NCBI GenBank assembly: GCA_963821885.1
Contig: CAWGFN010000005.1
Span: forward strand, 310,001 to 374,000
Length of the DNA: 64,000 nt
Origin: Oleiagrimonas sp963821885
Lineage (GTDB): Bacteria > Pseudomonadota > Gammaproteobacteria > Xanthomonadales > Rhodanobacteraceae
Reading direction: 5' to 3'
Below are positions 16,458-24,861 of this stretch, in pieces. The position numbers were made by a program, and so were the translations under genes. Every line of letters starts with the position of its first letter. The first letter of the stretch is position 1. The notes beneath the pieces are model-generated. The model had not been told where the DNA came from and did no database searches. It was given only the letters and a program-made list of their open reading frames with translations.

Positions 16458-17273
16458 TCAGAAGTTGTAGACCAGGTTGGTCGTGAACAGATCGTCGCGC
16501 TTCTTGATGCCCGGCTCGACCGTGCTGTTGTAGCGCACCTGGAAGCCCAGCTTCAGGGCCAGCTTCTGGGTCATGCTCACCGACAAGCCGGCGTCGTTCT
16601 GGTAGTAGCGGTTGCTGGAGCCGGCTTCGATCAGCAACGTGTTCTCGAAGCGCGTGTTGGTGGTCAGCTGGTATTTCCAGTTGACCAGCGCGCGCAGCAC
16701 GCCTTCGTCCTTGACCGGCGAGGGCACGCGCATGGTCTGGCCATTGACGCTGATGGTCTGGTCGGCCGGACGATAGCGCTTGTAACCGGGACCGGCCTCG
16801 AAGGACAGCTCGGTACGCGCGGTCTTCAGCGCGATGTAGCCGTAGCCCACCGAAACCACGCCCTGCCACAGGTTGGAGCCGAATTCATCATGGTCGTAGC
16901 GGGCCGCCGTCACCAGGTAGCTGCGCGGACTGAACTTGTAACCGACCGAGGCGCCACCCTCGTAGCGGTTGGCCGTGGTGGAATATTCGGTGACGCTGTT
17001 GCCGTTGGAGTCGGTGACCTTGACGTCGCCCTTGGAGCGCATGCCGGTCAGGTAGAAGCTGTTCTTCCACAGGTCGTTTTCCTGCTTCAGGGTGAGCTTG
17101 GCGTTGAGGTTCTCGGTGTGCGAGTTGCCACGCGCCGAGGCGTAGCCGAATTCGCCGCTGCCCGTCCAGCCGCCGCTGTCGCCGGCATCCGGCGTGGCGG
17201 GTTTGTCCTGCGCCATGGCGGCGACGGGCACGATCAGGAGGAAGGCAAGAACGAGGCGTGAAACGTCATGCAT
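16458..17273 (-). CDS. DUF481 outer membrane beta-barrel protein
   Basis: A 271-residue protein with a signal peptide (MHDVSRLVLAFLLIVPVAAMA, cut near residue 21). The mature part is made of beta strands with alternating hydrophobic residues and aromatic girdles, beginning with 'GGWTGSGEFGYASARGNS' and ending in VYNF, the C-terminal aromatic signature recognised by the outer-membrane assembly machinery. This is the DUF481/YdiY-like family of putative outer-membrane beta barrels. The ribosome site is weak, so the start is less sure. It faces hemC tail to tail and lies 84 bp downstream of the SLC13 permease gene on the same strand. Function unknown. Confidence 0.8.
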   Translation of the reverse strand: MHDVSRLVLAFLLIVPVAAMAQDKPATPDAGDSGGWTGSGEFGYASARGNSHTENLNAKLTLKQENDLWKNSFYLTGMRSKGDVKVTDSNGNSVTEYSTTANRYEGGASVGYKFSPRSYLVTAARYDHDEFGSNLWQGVVSVGYGYIALKTARTELSFEAGPGYKRYRPADQTISVNGQTMRVPSPVKDEGVLRALVNWKYQLTTNTRFENTLLIEAGSSNRYYQNDAGLSVSMTQKLALKLGFQVRYNSTVEPGIKKRDDLFTTNLVYNF

Positions 17274-17356
17274 GTGGGGCGTTCCGCGTGGGTATGGGGG
17301 AGGCCACAGGGTACGGTATCGCCACGCCGGCCGGCCAGTGCGCGGCCGCCGTTCGT

Positions 17357-19126
17357 TCAGGGATGGAAGGGCCAGAACTGGGGTATCAGCCACATCGACA
17401 GCGCGCAGAAAAGCGCGATCAAGGGCACGCCGACTTTCATGAAATCGGTGAACCGGTAGCCGCCCGCGTAGTACACCATGGTGTTGGTCGGATAACCGAC
17501 CGGCGTGGCGAACGAGGTGGCCGCGGCGAAGGCCACGGCGACCACGAAGGGCTGCGCGCTGACCCCGATGCTGTGCGCCACCGAGATGGCGATGCCCACC
17601 ATCAGCACGACCGACGGGTTGTGGCCCATCAGTTCGGTCAGCAGGGCGGTGAGCAGGTACACCATCAGCAGCGCGGCCAGCGGACTGTGGCCGCCGACCA
17701 GATGCATCGCGCCCTCGACCACGGTCTGCGACAGGCCGGTCTTCTCGATTGCCGTGCCCAGCGGCAGGATGGCGCCGAGCAGCACGATGATCTTCCAGTC
17801 CATGCCCTCGTAGACATCCTTGGTGCCGAAGCAGCCGGTCAGCGCCATGGCCGCCGCGCCGCACACCGCGGCAATCGGGATCGGCAGCAGCTTGAATCCG
17901 GATACCAGCACCACCGCGGCCAGGATGGCGACCGCGATCACAGCCTTGCGCGGGATCGGCTGCGGGTTCTCGCGCTGGCTCAGCACGATCAGGTTCTCGT
18001 CGTTGCGCAGGCGCGTCATCGCCGCCTCGTCGACCAGCACCATCATCACGTCGCCGACCGCCAGCGGCACGTTGCTGAGCTTGTCGCGCAGGATGTGGCC
18101 ACGGCGGTGGATGGCCAGCACCGTGGCCTCGTAGCGCCAGCTCAGCGCGGTCTCGCCCAGGCGATGGCCTTCCATCAGGCTGGCCGGGGCGACCATCACC
18201 TCGGCCATGACCCGCGGCTTGTCGTCGCGGCCGCGGGCGTAGCGGGCCTCGGGCGCGCTTTCCAGGTGCGCCTGGTTGCGGAAAGCCTCGATCTTGTCCC
18301 AGCTGCCGCGCACCAGCAGCACGTCGCCCGCCTGCAGCTTCTGCGAGCGCGGTGACCACATGCGGCGCTCGCCGCGCAGCAATTCCAGCGGGTACACGCC
18401 ATGATTCTCGCCCAGCACGGCGTCGGCGATGGTCTGGTCGACCAGGCCGGATTTCTCGGTCACGCGAAGCTCGGTGACGTATTTGCCGATGTCCTCGCTT
18501 TCCTCGCTGGGCAGGCTGCTCTCGCGTGGCAGCAGCCAGCGGCCGAACAGCATCAGGTAGGCGATGCCGGCCACCGCGAGCAGCGCGCCCAGGCCGGTGA
18601 ATTCGAACACGCTGAAACCGGGCAGGCCGCCTTCGCGCGCCAGGCTGTCGGCGAGCAGGTTGGAGGAGGTGCCGATCAGCGTGCATACGCCGCCCATCTG
18701 CGCCGCGTAGGCCATCGGCATCAGCACCCGCGACGGCGAGGTGCGGGTCTGCGCGCACACCCGCAGCGCCAGCGGCAGGAAGGTGGCGACCAGGGCGATG
18801 TTCTTGATGAAGGCGCCCAGCGGCGCGATCACCAGCATCATCGCCAGGGTCAGCAGCCACGGCTTGCGGATGCGGGTGAGCAGGCGCGCCAGCGGTTCCA
18901 GCACGCCCGAGCGTTCGATGCCCAGGCTCAGCGCGAACATGGCCGCCACGGTCACCGTGGCCTCGTTGCTGAAACCTGCCAGCGCCTCGGCCGGGGTCAC
19001 GATGCCAAGCACGGCCAGCACCGCCAGCGCGATCAGCGCGACCACGTCGATGCGCACGCGCTCGCTGGCGAACAGCGCCATCGTGACCACGATGACGGCC
19101 ACCGTGGCCCAGGCTTGCCAGGTCAT
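17357..19126 (-). CDS. SLC13-family permease with paired RCK_C domains
   Basis: A 589-residue inner-membrane protein. Residues 1-180 form about six helices of the divalent anion:Na+ symporter (SLC13/CitT) fold with the conserved 'GTSSN' Na+-site motif (IGTSSNLLADSL). Two soluble TrkA-C (RCK_C) domains follow near residues 205-390, then a second half of helices with 'GYPTN' (TPVGYPTNTMVY). RCK_C-containing SLC13 proteins are common in bacteria and import sulfate or carboxylates. The substrate here is unknown. A start at MTWQAW is adopted. Its neighbour, a DUF481 barrel, is on the same strand downstream. Confidence 0.87.
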   Translation of the reverse strand: MTWQAWATVAVIVVTMALFASERVRIDVVALIALAVLAVLGIVTPAEALAGFSNEATVTVAAMFALSLGIERSGVLEPLARLLTRIRKPWLLTLAMMLVIAPLGAFIKNIALVATFLPLALRVCAQTRTSPSRVLMPMAYAAQMGGVCTLIGTSSNLLADSLAREGGLPGFSVFEFTGLGALLAVAGIAYLMLFGRWLLPRESSLPSEESEDIGKYVTELRVTEKSGLVDQTIADAVLGENHGVYPLELLRGERRMWSPRSQKLQAGDVLLVRGSWDKIEAFRNQAHLESAPEARYARGRDDKPRVMAEVMVAPASLMEGHRLGETALSWRYEATVLAIHRRGHILRDKLSNVPLAVGDVMMVLVDEAAMTRLRNDENLIVLSQRENPQPIPRKAVIAVAILAAVVLVSGFKLLPIPIAAVCGAAAMALTGCFGTKDVYEGMDWKIIVLLGAILPLGTAIEKTGLSQTVVEGAMHLVGGHSPLAALLMVYLLTALLTELMGHNPSVVLMVGIAISVAHSIGVSAQPFVVAVAFAAATSFATPVGYPTNTMVYYAGGYRFTDFMKVGVPLIALFCALSMWLIPQFWPFHP

Positions 19127-19407
19127 GCGCGCGGCTCCCGACGCACGGGTGGGCCGCAGGGTACGGGCGGAGTCGGTGAACTGGGCTTCAAGCGGCGTCT
19201 CATGCGTATCGGAGGCGGGCATCCCAGTGGATGCGGCGACGGCGCCACCTGGCGGTGGCACGGCCGCGCATGCGCACGGGGACGGTGATCTTCGCACAAT
19301 CGGACCCGAACGGTCGCTCCGGCACGGCTTCCGGCGGGCAGCCGGTTGTGGGAGCATGGATGCGCTGGCCGCCGACGCTTGCCTTCCACCCACCCGGAAC
19401 GCGACCC

Positions 19408-20391
19408 ATGGACCGCTACGAACGCATTCTCACGCTGCATCGTCTGCTCAAATCGGCCCGTTATCCGGTCACGCTCGCGCGCCTGATGGACGAGCTTTCG
19501 TGCTCGCGGGCGACGCTGTATCGAGACATCGCCTTCCTGCGCGACGCCCTGGGTGCGCCGGTGGAAAGCGCTGGCGGCGAACATGCGGCGTTCCGCTACG
19601 AATCGGGCGAGGGCGAGCGGTTCGAGTTGCCCGGCCTGTGGCTGACGTCCGATGAATTGTCGGCGCTGATGGCGCTGCAGGCCCTGGTGCAACGTTCGGA
19701 CCCGGGGGTGCTGTCGGGCGCGCTGGCGCCGATCACCTCGCGCATCGAGCGGTTGCTGGCCGACCATGCCGGTGGCCGCAAGCTGCCGGTGGAGCGCATC
19801 CGCGTGATCAATTACGGCGCGCGCAAGCTCGACCAGCACGCCTTCCGCGTGGTCGCCGGCGCGGTGCTCGAGCGCACCCGCCTGCGTTTCCGCTACCGCG
19901 CGCGCACCACCGACGCCGAGAGTCGCCGCGTGGTCTCGCCGCAGCGCCTGACCCACTATCGCGACAACTGGTACCTGGACGCCTGGGACCACGACCGCGA
20001 GGCCCTGCGCAGCTTCGCCGTCGACCGCATCACCGACGCCCACGCGCTGGACGAGGCCGCGCACGAAGTGGCCGATTCGGAACTCAACGACGCCCTGGCC
20101 TCCAGCTACGGCATCTTCGCCGGCACGCCCAAGGCCTGGGCGACGCTGCGTTTCTCGCGCCATGCCGCGCGCTGGGTGGCCGACGAGCACTGGCATTCGC
20201 AGCAGCAGGGCCAGTGGCTGCCGGACGGCCGCTACGAGATGAAGCTGCCGTATTCGAATTCACGCGAGCTGCTGATGGACATGCTCAAGTACGGTCCGGA
20301 TGCCGAGGTGGTGGCGCCCGCGCCGTTGCGCGAGGAGATGAAGATCCTGCTGCAGCTGGCCCAGGGCGTGTACCAGGCGCCGCCGGCCTGA
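19408..20391 (+). CDS. WYL-domain HTH transcriptional regulator (YafY-type)
   Basis: A 327-residue cytosolic regulator. The N terminus holds a helix-turn-helix of the HTH_11/DeoR type (YPVTLARLMDELSCSRATLYRDIAFLR, residues 18-44), followed by a WYL domain (around residues 150-220, with TRLRFRYRARTT and NWYLDAWDHDR) and a C-terminal WCX part. WYL regulators sense small molecules or nucleic acids. Local targets are unknown. It starts 281 bp from the divergent SLC13 permease, so it could control it. The patatin gene follows on the same strand after 20 bp and is likely cotranscribed. Confidence 0.88.
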   Translation: MDRYERILTLHRLLKSARYPVTLARLMDELSCSRATLYRDIAFLRDALGAPVESAGGEHAAFRYESGEGERFELPGLWLTSDELSALMALQALVQRSDPGVLSGALAPITSRIERLLADHAGGRKLPVERIRVINYGARKLDQHAFRVVAGAVLERTRLRFRYRARTTDAESRRVVSPQRLTHYRDNWYLDAWDHDREALRSFAVDRITDAHALDEAAHEVADSELNDALASSYGIFAGTPKAWATLRFSRHAARWVADEHWHSQQQGQWLPDGRYEMKLPYSNSRELLMDMLKYGPDAEVVAPAPLREEMKILLQLAQGVYQAPPA

Positions 20392-20411
20392 CAACACCGA
20401 GGAGCATGCCC

Positions 20412-21416
20412 ATGCCAGACGCCCACCCGGTCGCGAACGAGAACATGCGCATCGCGCTGGCGCTCGGTTCGGGCGGCGCCAAGGGCCTGACCTACATCGG
20501 CGTGATCGAGGAACTGCAGCGTCGCGGTTTCGACATCGTGGCCATCTCGGGCAGCTCGATGGGTGCGCTGATCGGCGGCATCTACGCCGCCGGCAAGCTC
20601 GACGTGTACCGCGACTGGGTCTGCTCGCTGGACCGCATGGACGTGCTGCGGCTGGTCGACTGGACGCTGTCCGGCGGCGGCCTGATCAAGGGCGAACGCA
20701 TCATCGAGACCCTGCGCGAGCTGATCGGCGAGATCGACATCCAGGACCTGCCGCTGGCGTTCACCGCCGTGGCCACCGACATCGACCATCGGCGCGAGGT
20801 CTGGCTGACCCGCGGGCCGCTGTTCGACGCCATCCGCGCCTCGATCGCGATTCCCTCGGTGTTCCGTCCGCACACGGTCGACGGACGCCGCCTGGTCGAC
20901 GGCGGCCTGCTCAACCCGCTGCCGGTCACGCCGCTGCTGGGCGCGTCGTGGGAGTACATGCTGGCGGTGGGCGTGAATGGGCCGGTCAAGTCCCCCGCCC
21001 CGGCGAAGACGCCGGCCCGCACCGACGAGGACACGCAGGGCTACCGCAAGCGCATCGGCGAATTCATCGCCAGGCTGATGCCCGGCAAGGACGAGGAGGG
21101 CGAGGACAAGGCCGCCGCGCGCGAACCCGGCGCGCTGGATCTGCTGACCCTGTCGCTGGACCTGATGCAGGCCAACCTGGCGCAGCTGCGCCTGGCCGCC
21201 TACCAGCCGGACCTGCTGATCGAGATGCCGGCCAACGTGTGCATGGCGCATGAGTTCCATCGCGCCCGCGAGCTGATCGATATCGGTCGCGCGCATGCCC
21301 GCGAAGTGCTGGACAACTGGCGGCCGCAGCGCCTGCAGGGGGTGCAGGCCACGACGGCCGATCGTGGCGCCACGGAAGATCCGGCGCCGTCGCCTTCCGC
21401 ATCATCGGATCCGTAG
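20412..21416 (+). CDS. Patatin-like phospholipase family protein
   Basis: A 334-residue lipid acyl hydrolase-like protein. The start at MPDAHPV (20412) is preferred over the ATG 6 bases earlier because GAGGAG is 7 bases upstream of it. The patatin motifs are complete: oxyanion GSGGAKG (residues 19-25), nucleophile GSSMG (Ser49) and the DGG dyad acid (RRLVDGGLLNP near residue 160). It has no signal peptide or type V barrel, so it is a cytosolic/RssA-like single-domain patatin. The TAG stop codon lies in the GTAG foot of the following REP palindrome. It may be cotranscribed with the upstream WYL regulator. Confidence 0.88.
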   Translation: MPDAHPVANENMRIALALGSGGAKGLTYIGVIEELQRRGFDIVAISGSSMGALIGGIYAAGKLDVYRDWVCSLDRMDVLRLVDWTLSGGGLIKGERIIETLRELIGEIDIQDLPLAFTAVATDIDHRREVWLTRGPLFDAIRASIAIPSVFRPHTVDGRRLVDGGLLNPLPVTPLLGASWEYMLAVGVNGPVKSPAPAKTPARTDEDTQGYRKRIGEFIARLMPGKDEEGEDKAAAREPGALDLLTLSLDLMQANLAQLRLAAYQPDLLIEMPANVCMAHEFHRARELIDIGRAHAREVLDNWRPQRLQGVQATTADRGATEDPAPSPSASSDP

Positions 21417-21539
21417 CCGGATAAGCGAAGCGCATCCGGGGACATTCGTGCCGACATGGAGCGCGTCCGCGCGCCTCTGCCGACATGGAGCGCGTCCGCG
21501 CGCCGTCCCGGGGGCTGCCTGCGGCCTTGTCCGGGCTAC
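21413..21539. repeat. GTAG-type REP palindrome pair with tandem repeat
   Basis: It starts with GTAGCCGGATAAGCG, whose stem re-pairs with CGCATCCGG (palindromic unit 21413-21440). It ends with the inverse, CCTTGTCCGGGCTAC (about 21525-21539). Between the two lie two direct copies of a 26-bp unit (21449-21474 and 21478-21503, period 29). Such GTAG-footed palindromes are known in Stenotrophomonas as SMAG and belong to the REP class moved by RAYT transposases. The patatin stop codon TAG is part of the first foot. The element sits in the convergent gap before the glycosyltransferase. Confidence 0.7.
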
Positions 21540-21563
21540 GGGCGCGCGAATCCGGTCCGGCGC

Positions 21564-22280
21564 TCAGTCTTCCCGCACCTCGGTGCGCTTGGATCGGCGG
21601 ATCAGCCAGGCCACGCCCCGCAGGTCGGCGATGCCGACGATGGCGCGTCCCAGGTTGGTGTACTTGGAGCTGCCGGCGCCGCGCGGGCGGTGGTTGACCG
21701 GCACCGACTTGACCTGCCAGCCGGCGCGCTGCATCAGCGCCGGCAGGTAGCGGTGCATGTGGTCGAAGTAGGGCAGGTCCAGGAACGCGGCGCGCTCGAA
21801 CAGCTTGATGCCGCAGCCGGTGTCCGGCGTGGCGTCGCGCAGCAGGCGGCTGCGCAGGGCGTTGGCGAAGCGCGAGCCCAGGCGCTTGCTCATGGTGTCC
21901 TTGCGGTTGACGCGCCAGCCGGCGAACAGCTTCACCTTCGCATCGGACTGCCCGCGTTCGGCGATCAGCTTGGGAATGTCGGCCGGATCGTTCTGGCCGT
22001 CGCCGTCCAGGGTGGCGATCCAGGTGCCGCGCGCGGCCTTGACGCCGTTGCGCACCGCGGTGCTCTGGCCGCTCTGGGTGACGTGGTGCAGCACCCGCAG
22101 CTCCGGATGCACGGCCTTCTGCGCCGCCAGCACGTCCCGGCTGTCGTCGCTGCTGTGGTCGTCGACGTAGATCACCTCGTAATCGACCGATCCGCGCAGG
22201 GCGGCGGCGATCTCGGCCAGCAGCGGGGGGATGTTGTCGCGCTCGTTGAACACGGGCACGACCACGGACAGATCGGGCAT
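21564..22280 (-). CDS. Family 2 glycosyltransferase (dolichol-phosphate mannosyltransferase-like)
   Basis: A 238-residue cytosolic-face GT-A glycosyltransferase. Motifs: N-terminal MPDLSVVVPVFNERDN, the first Asp pair VDDHSSD, a DGDGQNDP DxD-type metal site near residue 95, and a GxGxKLFER acceptor region (DTGCGIKLF). There are no C-terminal membrane helices, so it is the single-domain type (dolichol or polyprenyl phosphate sugar transferases such as ArnC/DPM1 relatives). A longer frame upstream is ignored because the typical start motif follows at once. Neighbours do not reveal the substrate. It runs convergent to patatin and divergent from the bufferin operon. Confidence 0.87.
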   Translation of the reverse strand: MPDLSVVVPVFNERDNIPPLLAEIAAALRGSVDYEVIYVDDHSSDDSRDVLAAQKAVHPELRVLHHVTQSGQSTAVRNGVKAARGTWIATLDGDGQNDPADIPKLIAERGQSDAKVKLFAGWRVNRKDTMSKRLGSRFANALRSRLLRDATPDTGCGIKLFERAAFLDLPYFDHMHRYLPALMQRAGWQVKSVPVNHRPRGAGSSKYTNLGRAIVGIADLRGVAWLIRRSKRTEVRED

Positions 22281-22434
22281 GGGCTTGTTCCGCAAAGGAT
22301 TCGGCTGCGCATTATCGCGCAAGCGGGCCGCCGGCGCAGGCCATCGTTCCGGGGCGCGTAATGAAATCGTCGACGGGTGGGTCTTCTTGCATGCCGGCAC
22401 GCTGCCGGTGCCACTCAATTCGACGGAGAAGCCC

Positions 22435-22731
22435 ATGCAAGCCAACACCATCCTGAAGTCCACCCTGATCACCCTGCTGGCCGCCGGCGCCATCGGCACC
22501 GCCGCCACCGCCACCGCGGGCGGCAAGATGGGCCATGGCGACAAGGTCAAGTGTTACGGCGTCAACGCCGCCAACAAGAACGATTGCCAGTCGCCGGGCC
22601 ATTCGTGCGCCGGCCAGGACGCCAAGGCGCGCGATCCGAACGGCTTCGTGGTGGTGCCCGCGGGCCTGTGCGCGAAGCTGGACGGCGGTTCGACCCAGCC
22701 GGCCTCCGGCATGATGATGAAGAAAGGCTGA
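22435..22731 (+). CDS. bufA1: Bufferin-type precursor BufA1 (DUF2282)
   Basis: A 98-residue exported peptide precursor. Residues 1-28 form a Sec signal peptide ending ATA. The mature part contains four cysteines (Cys40, 51, 58, 79) in the DUF2282 arrangement KCYGV, NDC, SCAG and PAGLC, matching the bufferin-1 precursor family. In characterised cases a DUF692 (MNIO) enzyme converts cysteines of this peptide into thiooxazole heterocycles that chelate copper, protecting the cell. Start ATG 22435 follows GGAGA. The operon continues without gaps (next ATG 4 bp after the stop). The Met/Lys end (GMMMKKG) is unusual and may also touch copper. The product's modification is inferred, not shown. Confidence 0.92.
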   Translation: MQANTILKSTLITLLAAGAIGTAATATAGGKMGHGDKVKCYGVNAANKNDCQSPGHSCAGQDAKARDPNGFVVVPAGLCAKLDGGSTQPASGMMMKKG

Positions 22732-22734
22732 TCG

Positions 22735-23601
22735 ATGCCTTGTCCGCACTCCCCGTGCGTGCATCCGGTCCCGACGGAGGTCGGGATCGGATTGCGCTCG
22801 CCGCATTACGACCAGGTCATGGCCGAGCGCCCGCCGGTACCGTTCTTCGAGCTGCATAGCGAGAATTTCTTCGCCGAGGGCGGACCCAACCGCGAGCTGA
22901 TCGACACCCTGCGCAAGGACTATCCGCTGAGCCTGCACGGGGTGGGCCTGTCGCTGGGATCGGCCGATGCGCTCGATGCCGCGCACCTGGCCCAGCTCAA
23001 GCGACTGGTCGACCGCGTCGAGCCGGGCCTGGTGTCCGAGCACGTCTGCTGGGGCGCCATCGACGGCCGGCACTACAACGACCTGCTGCCGCTGCCCTGC
23101 ACCGAGGAAGCACTGGTCCTGATGGCGCGGCGCGTCGAGGCGGTGCAGGACGCCCTCGGGCGGCGCATCCTGGTCGAGAACGTGTCCAGCTACATCCGCT
23201 TCACCCATTCGACGCTGCACGAGTGGGAGTTCCTGGCCGAGCTGTCGCGTCGCAGCGGCTGCGGCCTGCTGCTGGACGTCAACAATGTCTACGTCAACAG
23301 CGTCAATCACGGCTTCGATGCGCTCGATTTCCTCGACGGGTTCCCCGGCGAGGCGGTGGGCGAGATGCACCTGGCCGGCTTCACCCGCAAGGACGGCCTG
23401 GGCGGCCCCTTGCTGATCGATTCGCACGATGCCCGCGTCGACGACGCAGTCTGGTCACTGTTCGCCGAGGCCGTGCGCCGCTACGGCCCGCGCCCGACCC
23501 TGATCGAATGGGATCAGGACCTTCCCGAATTCGCGGTCCTCGAGGACGAGGCCCGCATCGCCGCGGAGCATATCGATGCCCAGCGCGCCGTCACTGTCTG
23601 A
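22735..23601 (+). CDS. bufB: MNIO-family DUF692 peptide-modifying enzyme BufB
   Basis: A 288-residue TIM-barrel enzyme of the multinuclear non-heme iron-dependent oxidative (MNIO, DUF692) family. Candidate metal ligands: His in LSLHGVGLS, Glu/His in VSEHVCWG, Glu in LVENVSSY, Asp in LLDVNNVYVN, His in GEMHLAG, Asp/His in DSHDARVDD and Glu in LIEWDQD. These are the usual positions for the two- to three-iron site. The enzyme uses oxygen to convert Cys in the DUF2282 precursor. It starts 4 bp after bufA1 and overlaps bufC by 26 bp, so the genes are translationally coupled. The N terminus is short and Cys-containing (MPCPHSPC). Confidence 0.93.
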   Translation: MPCPHSPCVHPVPTEVGIGLRSPHYDQVMAERPPVPFFELHSENFFAEGGPNRELIDTLRKDYPLSLHGVGLSLGSADALDAAHLAQLKRLVDRVEPGLVSEHVCWGAIDGRHYNDLLPLPCTEEALVLMARRVEAVQDALGRRILVENVSSYIRFTHSTLHEWEFLAELSRRSGCGLLLDVNNVYVNSVNHGFDALDFLDGFPGEAVGEMHLAGFTRKDGLGGPLLIDSHDARVDDAVWSLFAEAVRRYGPRPTLIEWDQDLPEFAVLEDEARIAAEHIDAQRAVTV

Positions 23602-24379
23602 ACTGCAGCGCGCTTTCGCCGCCAGCCTGGCGGGCGCCGAGGCGCCGTCGCTGACGCCGTGGATCGACGCGCGCGGCATCGACCCGCAGGCGCGCCTGCG
23701 CATCTATCGCCATGCCGGCTTCGCCATTCACGTCGATGCGCTGGAAGCGGTGTTTCCGGCCGTGCGCGCGCTGGTCGGCGAGGATGGCTTCGACGGCCTG
23801 GCCACGCGCTTCAGCGCACGCCATGGCAGCCACGACGGCAACCTGCAGCGCTTCGGCCAGACGTTCGCCGAGTTCATCCAGGCGCAGCCGGAAACCGCCG
23901 CGCTGACCTGGCTGCCGGAGGTGGCGCGCCTGGAATGGCTGCGCCAGGAAACCCTGCTGGCGGCGCAGGTTGAGGCGCCGCTTGCGGCCGATCTGCTGGT
24001 TGCCCTGCAGCAGGCCGGGGGCGATGCGATCCACCTGCACCTGCAGCCGCACGTGCGGGTGCTGGACAGCGTCGTGCCGGTGCTGGACCTGTGGGCCTGG
24101 GCGCTGGACCCCGGCGGGGACACGCCCGATCCCGGCGGTCCCGGCCAGAGCGTGCTGCTGTGGCGACGCGGCACCCACGTGCACATGCAGATGCTCGATG
24201 CCGACCGGGCGGCGTTCGTGCAGGCCCTGCGACACGGTCATGACCTGGCCTCGGCGCTGGCCGGCGACACCGGTCCGGGTCACCTGACGGCCTGTCTCAA
24301 CCCGCTGATGGAACGCAACCTGATTGCCCGCATCGCCACCACGCCGGCGTCGCCGGCGGCCCCGGAGATCACCCGATGA
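23576..24379 (+). CDS. bufC: DUF2063 partner protein BufC
   Basis: A 267-residue cytosolic protein of the DUF2063 (putative DNA-binding domain) family. The N-terminal half (residues 10-100) is helical with 'ARLRIYRHAGFAIHVDALEAVFPAVRALVGEDGF', the family signature. The C-terminal half (about residues 140-240) is a beta-rich domain that resembles RiPP-recognition or docking elements. In bufferin operons this protein binds the MNIO enzyme and recruits the precursor. Its gene overlaps bufB by 26 bp and bufD by 4 bp (ATGA). No catalytic residues are expected. The name 'putative DNA-binding' for DUF2063 is a database guess and need not apply. Confidence 0.9.
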   Translation: MPSAPSLSELQRAFAASLAGAEAPSLTPWIDARGIDPQARLRIYRHAGFAIHVDALEAVFPAVRALVGEDGFDGLATRFSARHGSHDGNLQRFGQTFAEFIQAQPETAALTWLPEVARLEWLRQETLLAAQVEAPLAADLLVALQQAGGDAIHLHLQPHVRVLDSVVPVLDLWAWALDPGGDTPDPGGPGQSVLLWRRGTHVHMQMLDADRAAFVQALRHGHDLASALAGDTGPGHLTACLNPLMERNLIARIATTPASPAAPEITR

Positions 24380-24861
24380 ATCCACGCCTGCTTGCCCTGT
24401 GGGACCACGCGACAGACCGACTCGCCCTGCTGACGCCGTTGAGCCTGTTCCTGCTGCGCCTGTTCGTCGCGTTGGCCTTCTGGCGCGCCGGCGTGGTCAA
24501 GTTCGACGACCCCGGCGGCACCGCCTACCTGTTCTCGGACGAATACCAGGTGCCGCTGCTGTCGGCCTCGGTGGCCGCGTTCCTGGGCACCTGGATAGAG
24601 CTCGTCGTGCCGTGGTTCCTGGCGCTCGGACTGGGCACGCGGGTGATGGCGGCGTTCCTGTTCGTCTACAACATCATCGCCGTGATCTCCTACCCCGCGC
24701 TGTGGCCCAACGGCTTCTGGCACGGACTGGTCGGCAGCGATTTCAACGACCACAAGGCCTGGGGGCTGATGCTGCTGGCGCTGGTGGTGCTGGGCCCCGG
24801 CCGCTGGTCACTGGATGCATTGGCCCGTCGCTTCCTGCGGCCGGCCGCCGCTACCACGTAG
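24376..24861 (+). CDS. bufD: DoxX family membrane protein BufD
   Basis: A 161-residue protein with four predicted membrane helices (near residues 20-40, 58-78, 82-102 and 120-140) and motifs typical of DoxX, with an early Trp-Arg-Ala-Gly-x-x-Lys-Phe (AFWRAGVVKFDDP) and GTWIELVVP. DoxX genes are a frequent last gene of DUF2282-DUF692-DUF2063 operons, and a role in peptide export or membrane redox chemistry has been suggested. The ATG overlaps the bufC stop (ATGA). The stop codon TAG is the foot of a GTAG REP element, so the operon ends here. Confidence 0.88.
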   Translation: MNPRLLALWDHATDRLALLTPLSLFLLRLFVALAFWRAGVVKFDDPGGTAYLFSDEYQVPLLSASVAAFLGTWIELVVPWFLALGLGTRVMAAFLFVYNIIAVISYPALWPNGFWHGLVGSDFNDHKAWGLMLLALVVLGPGRWSLDALARRFLRPAAATT

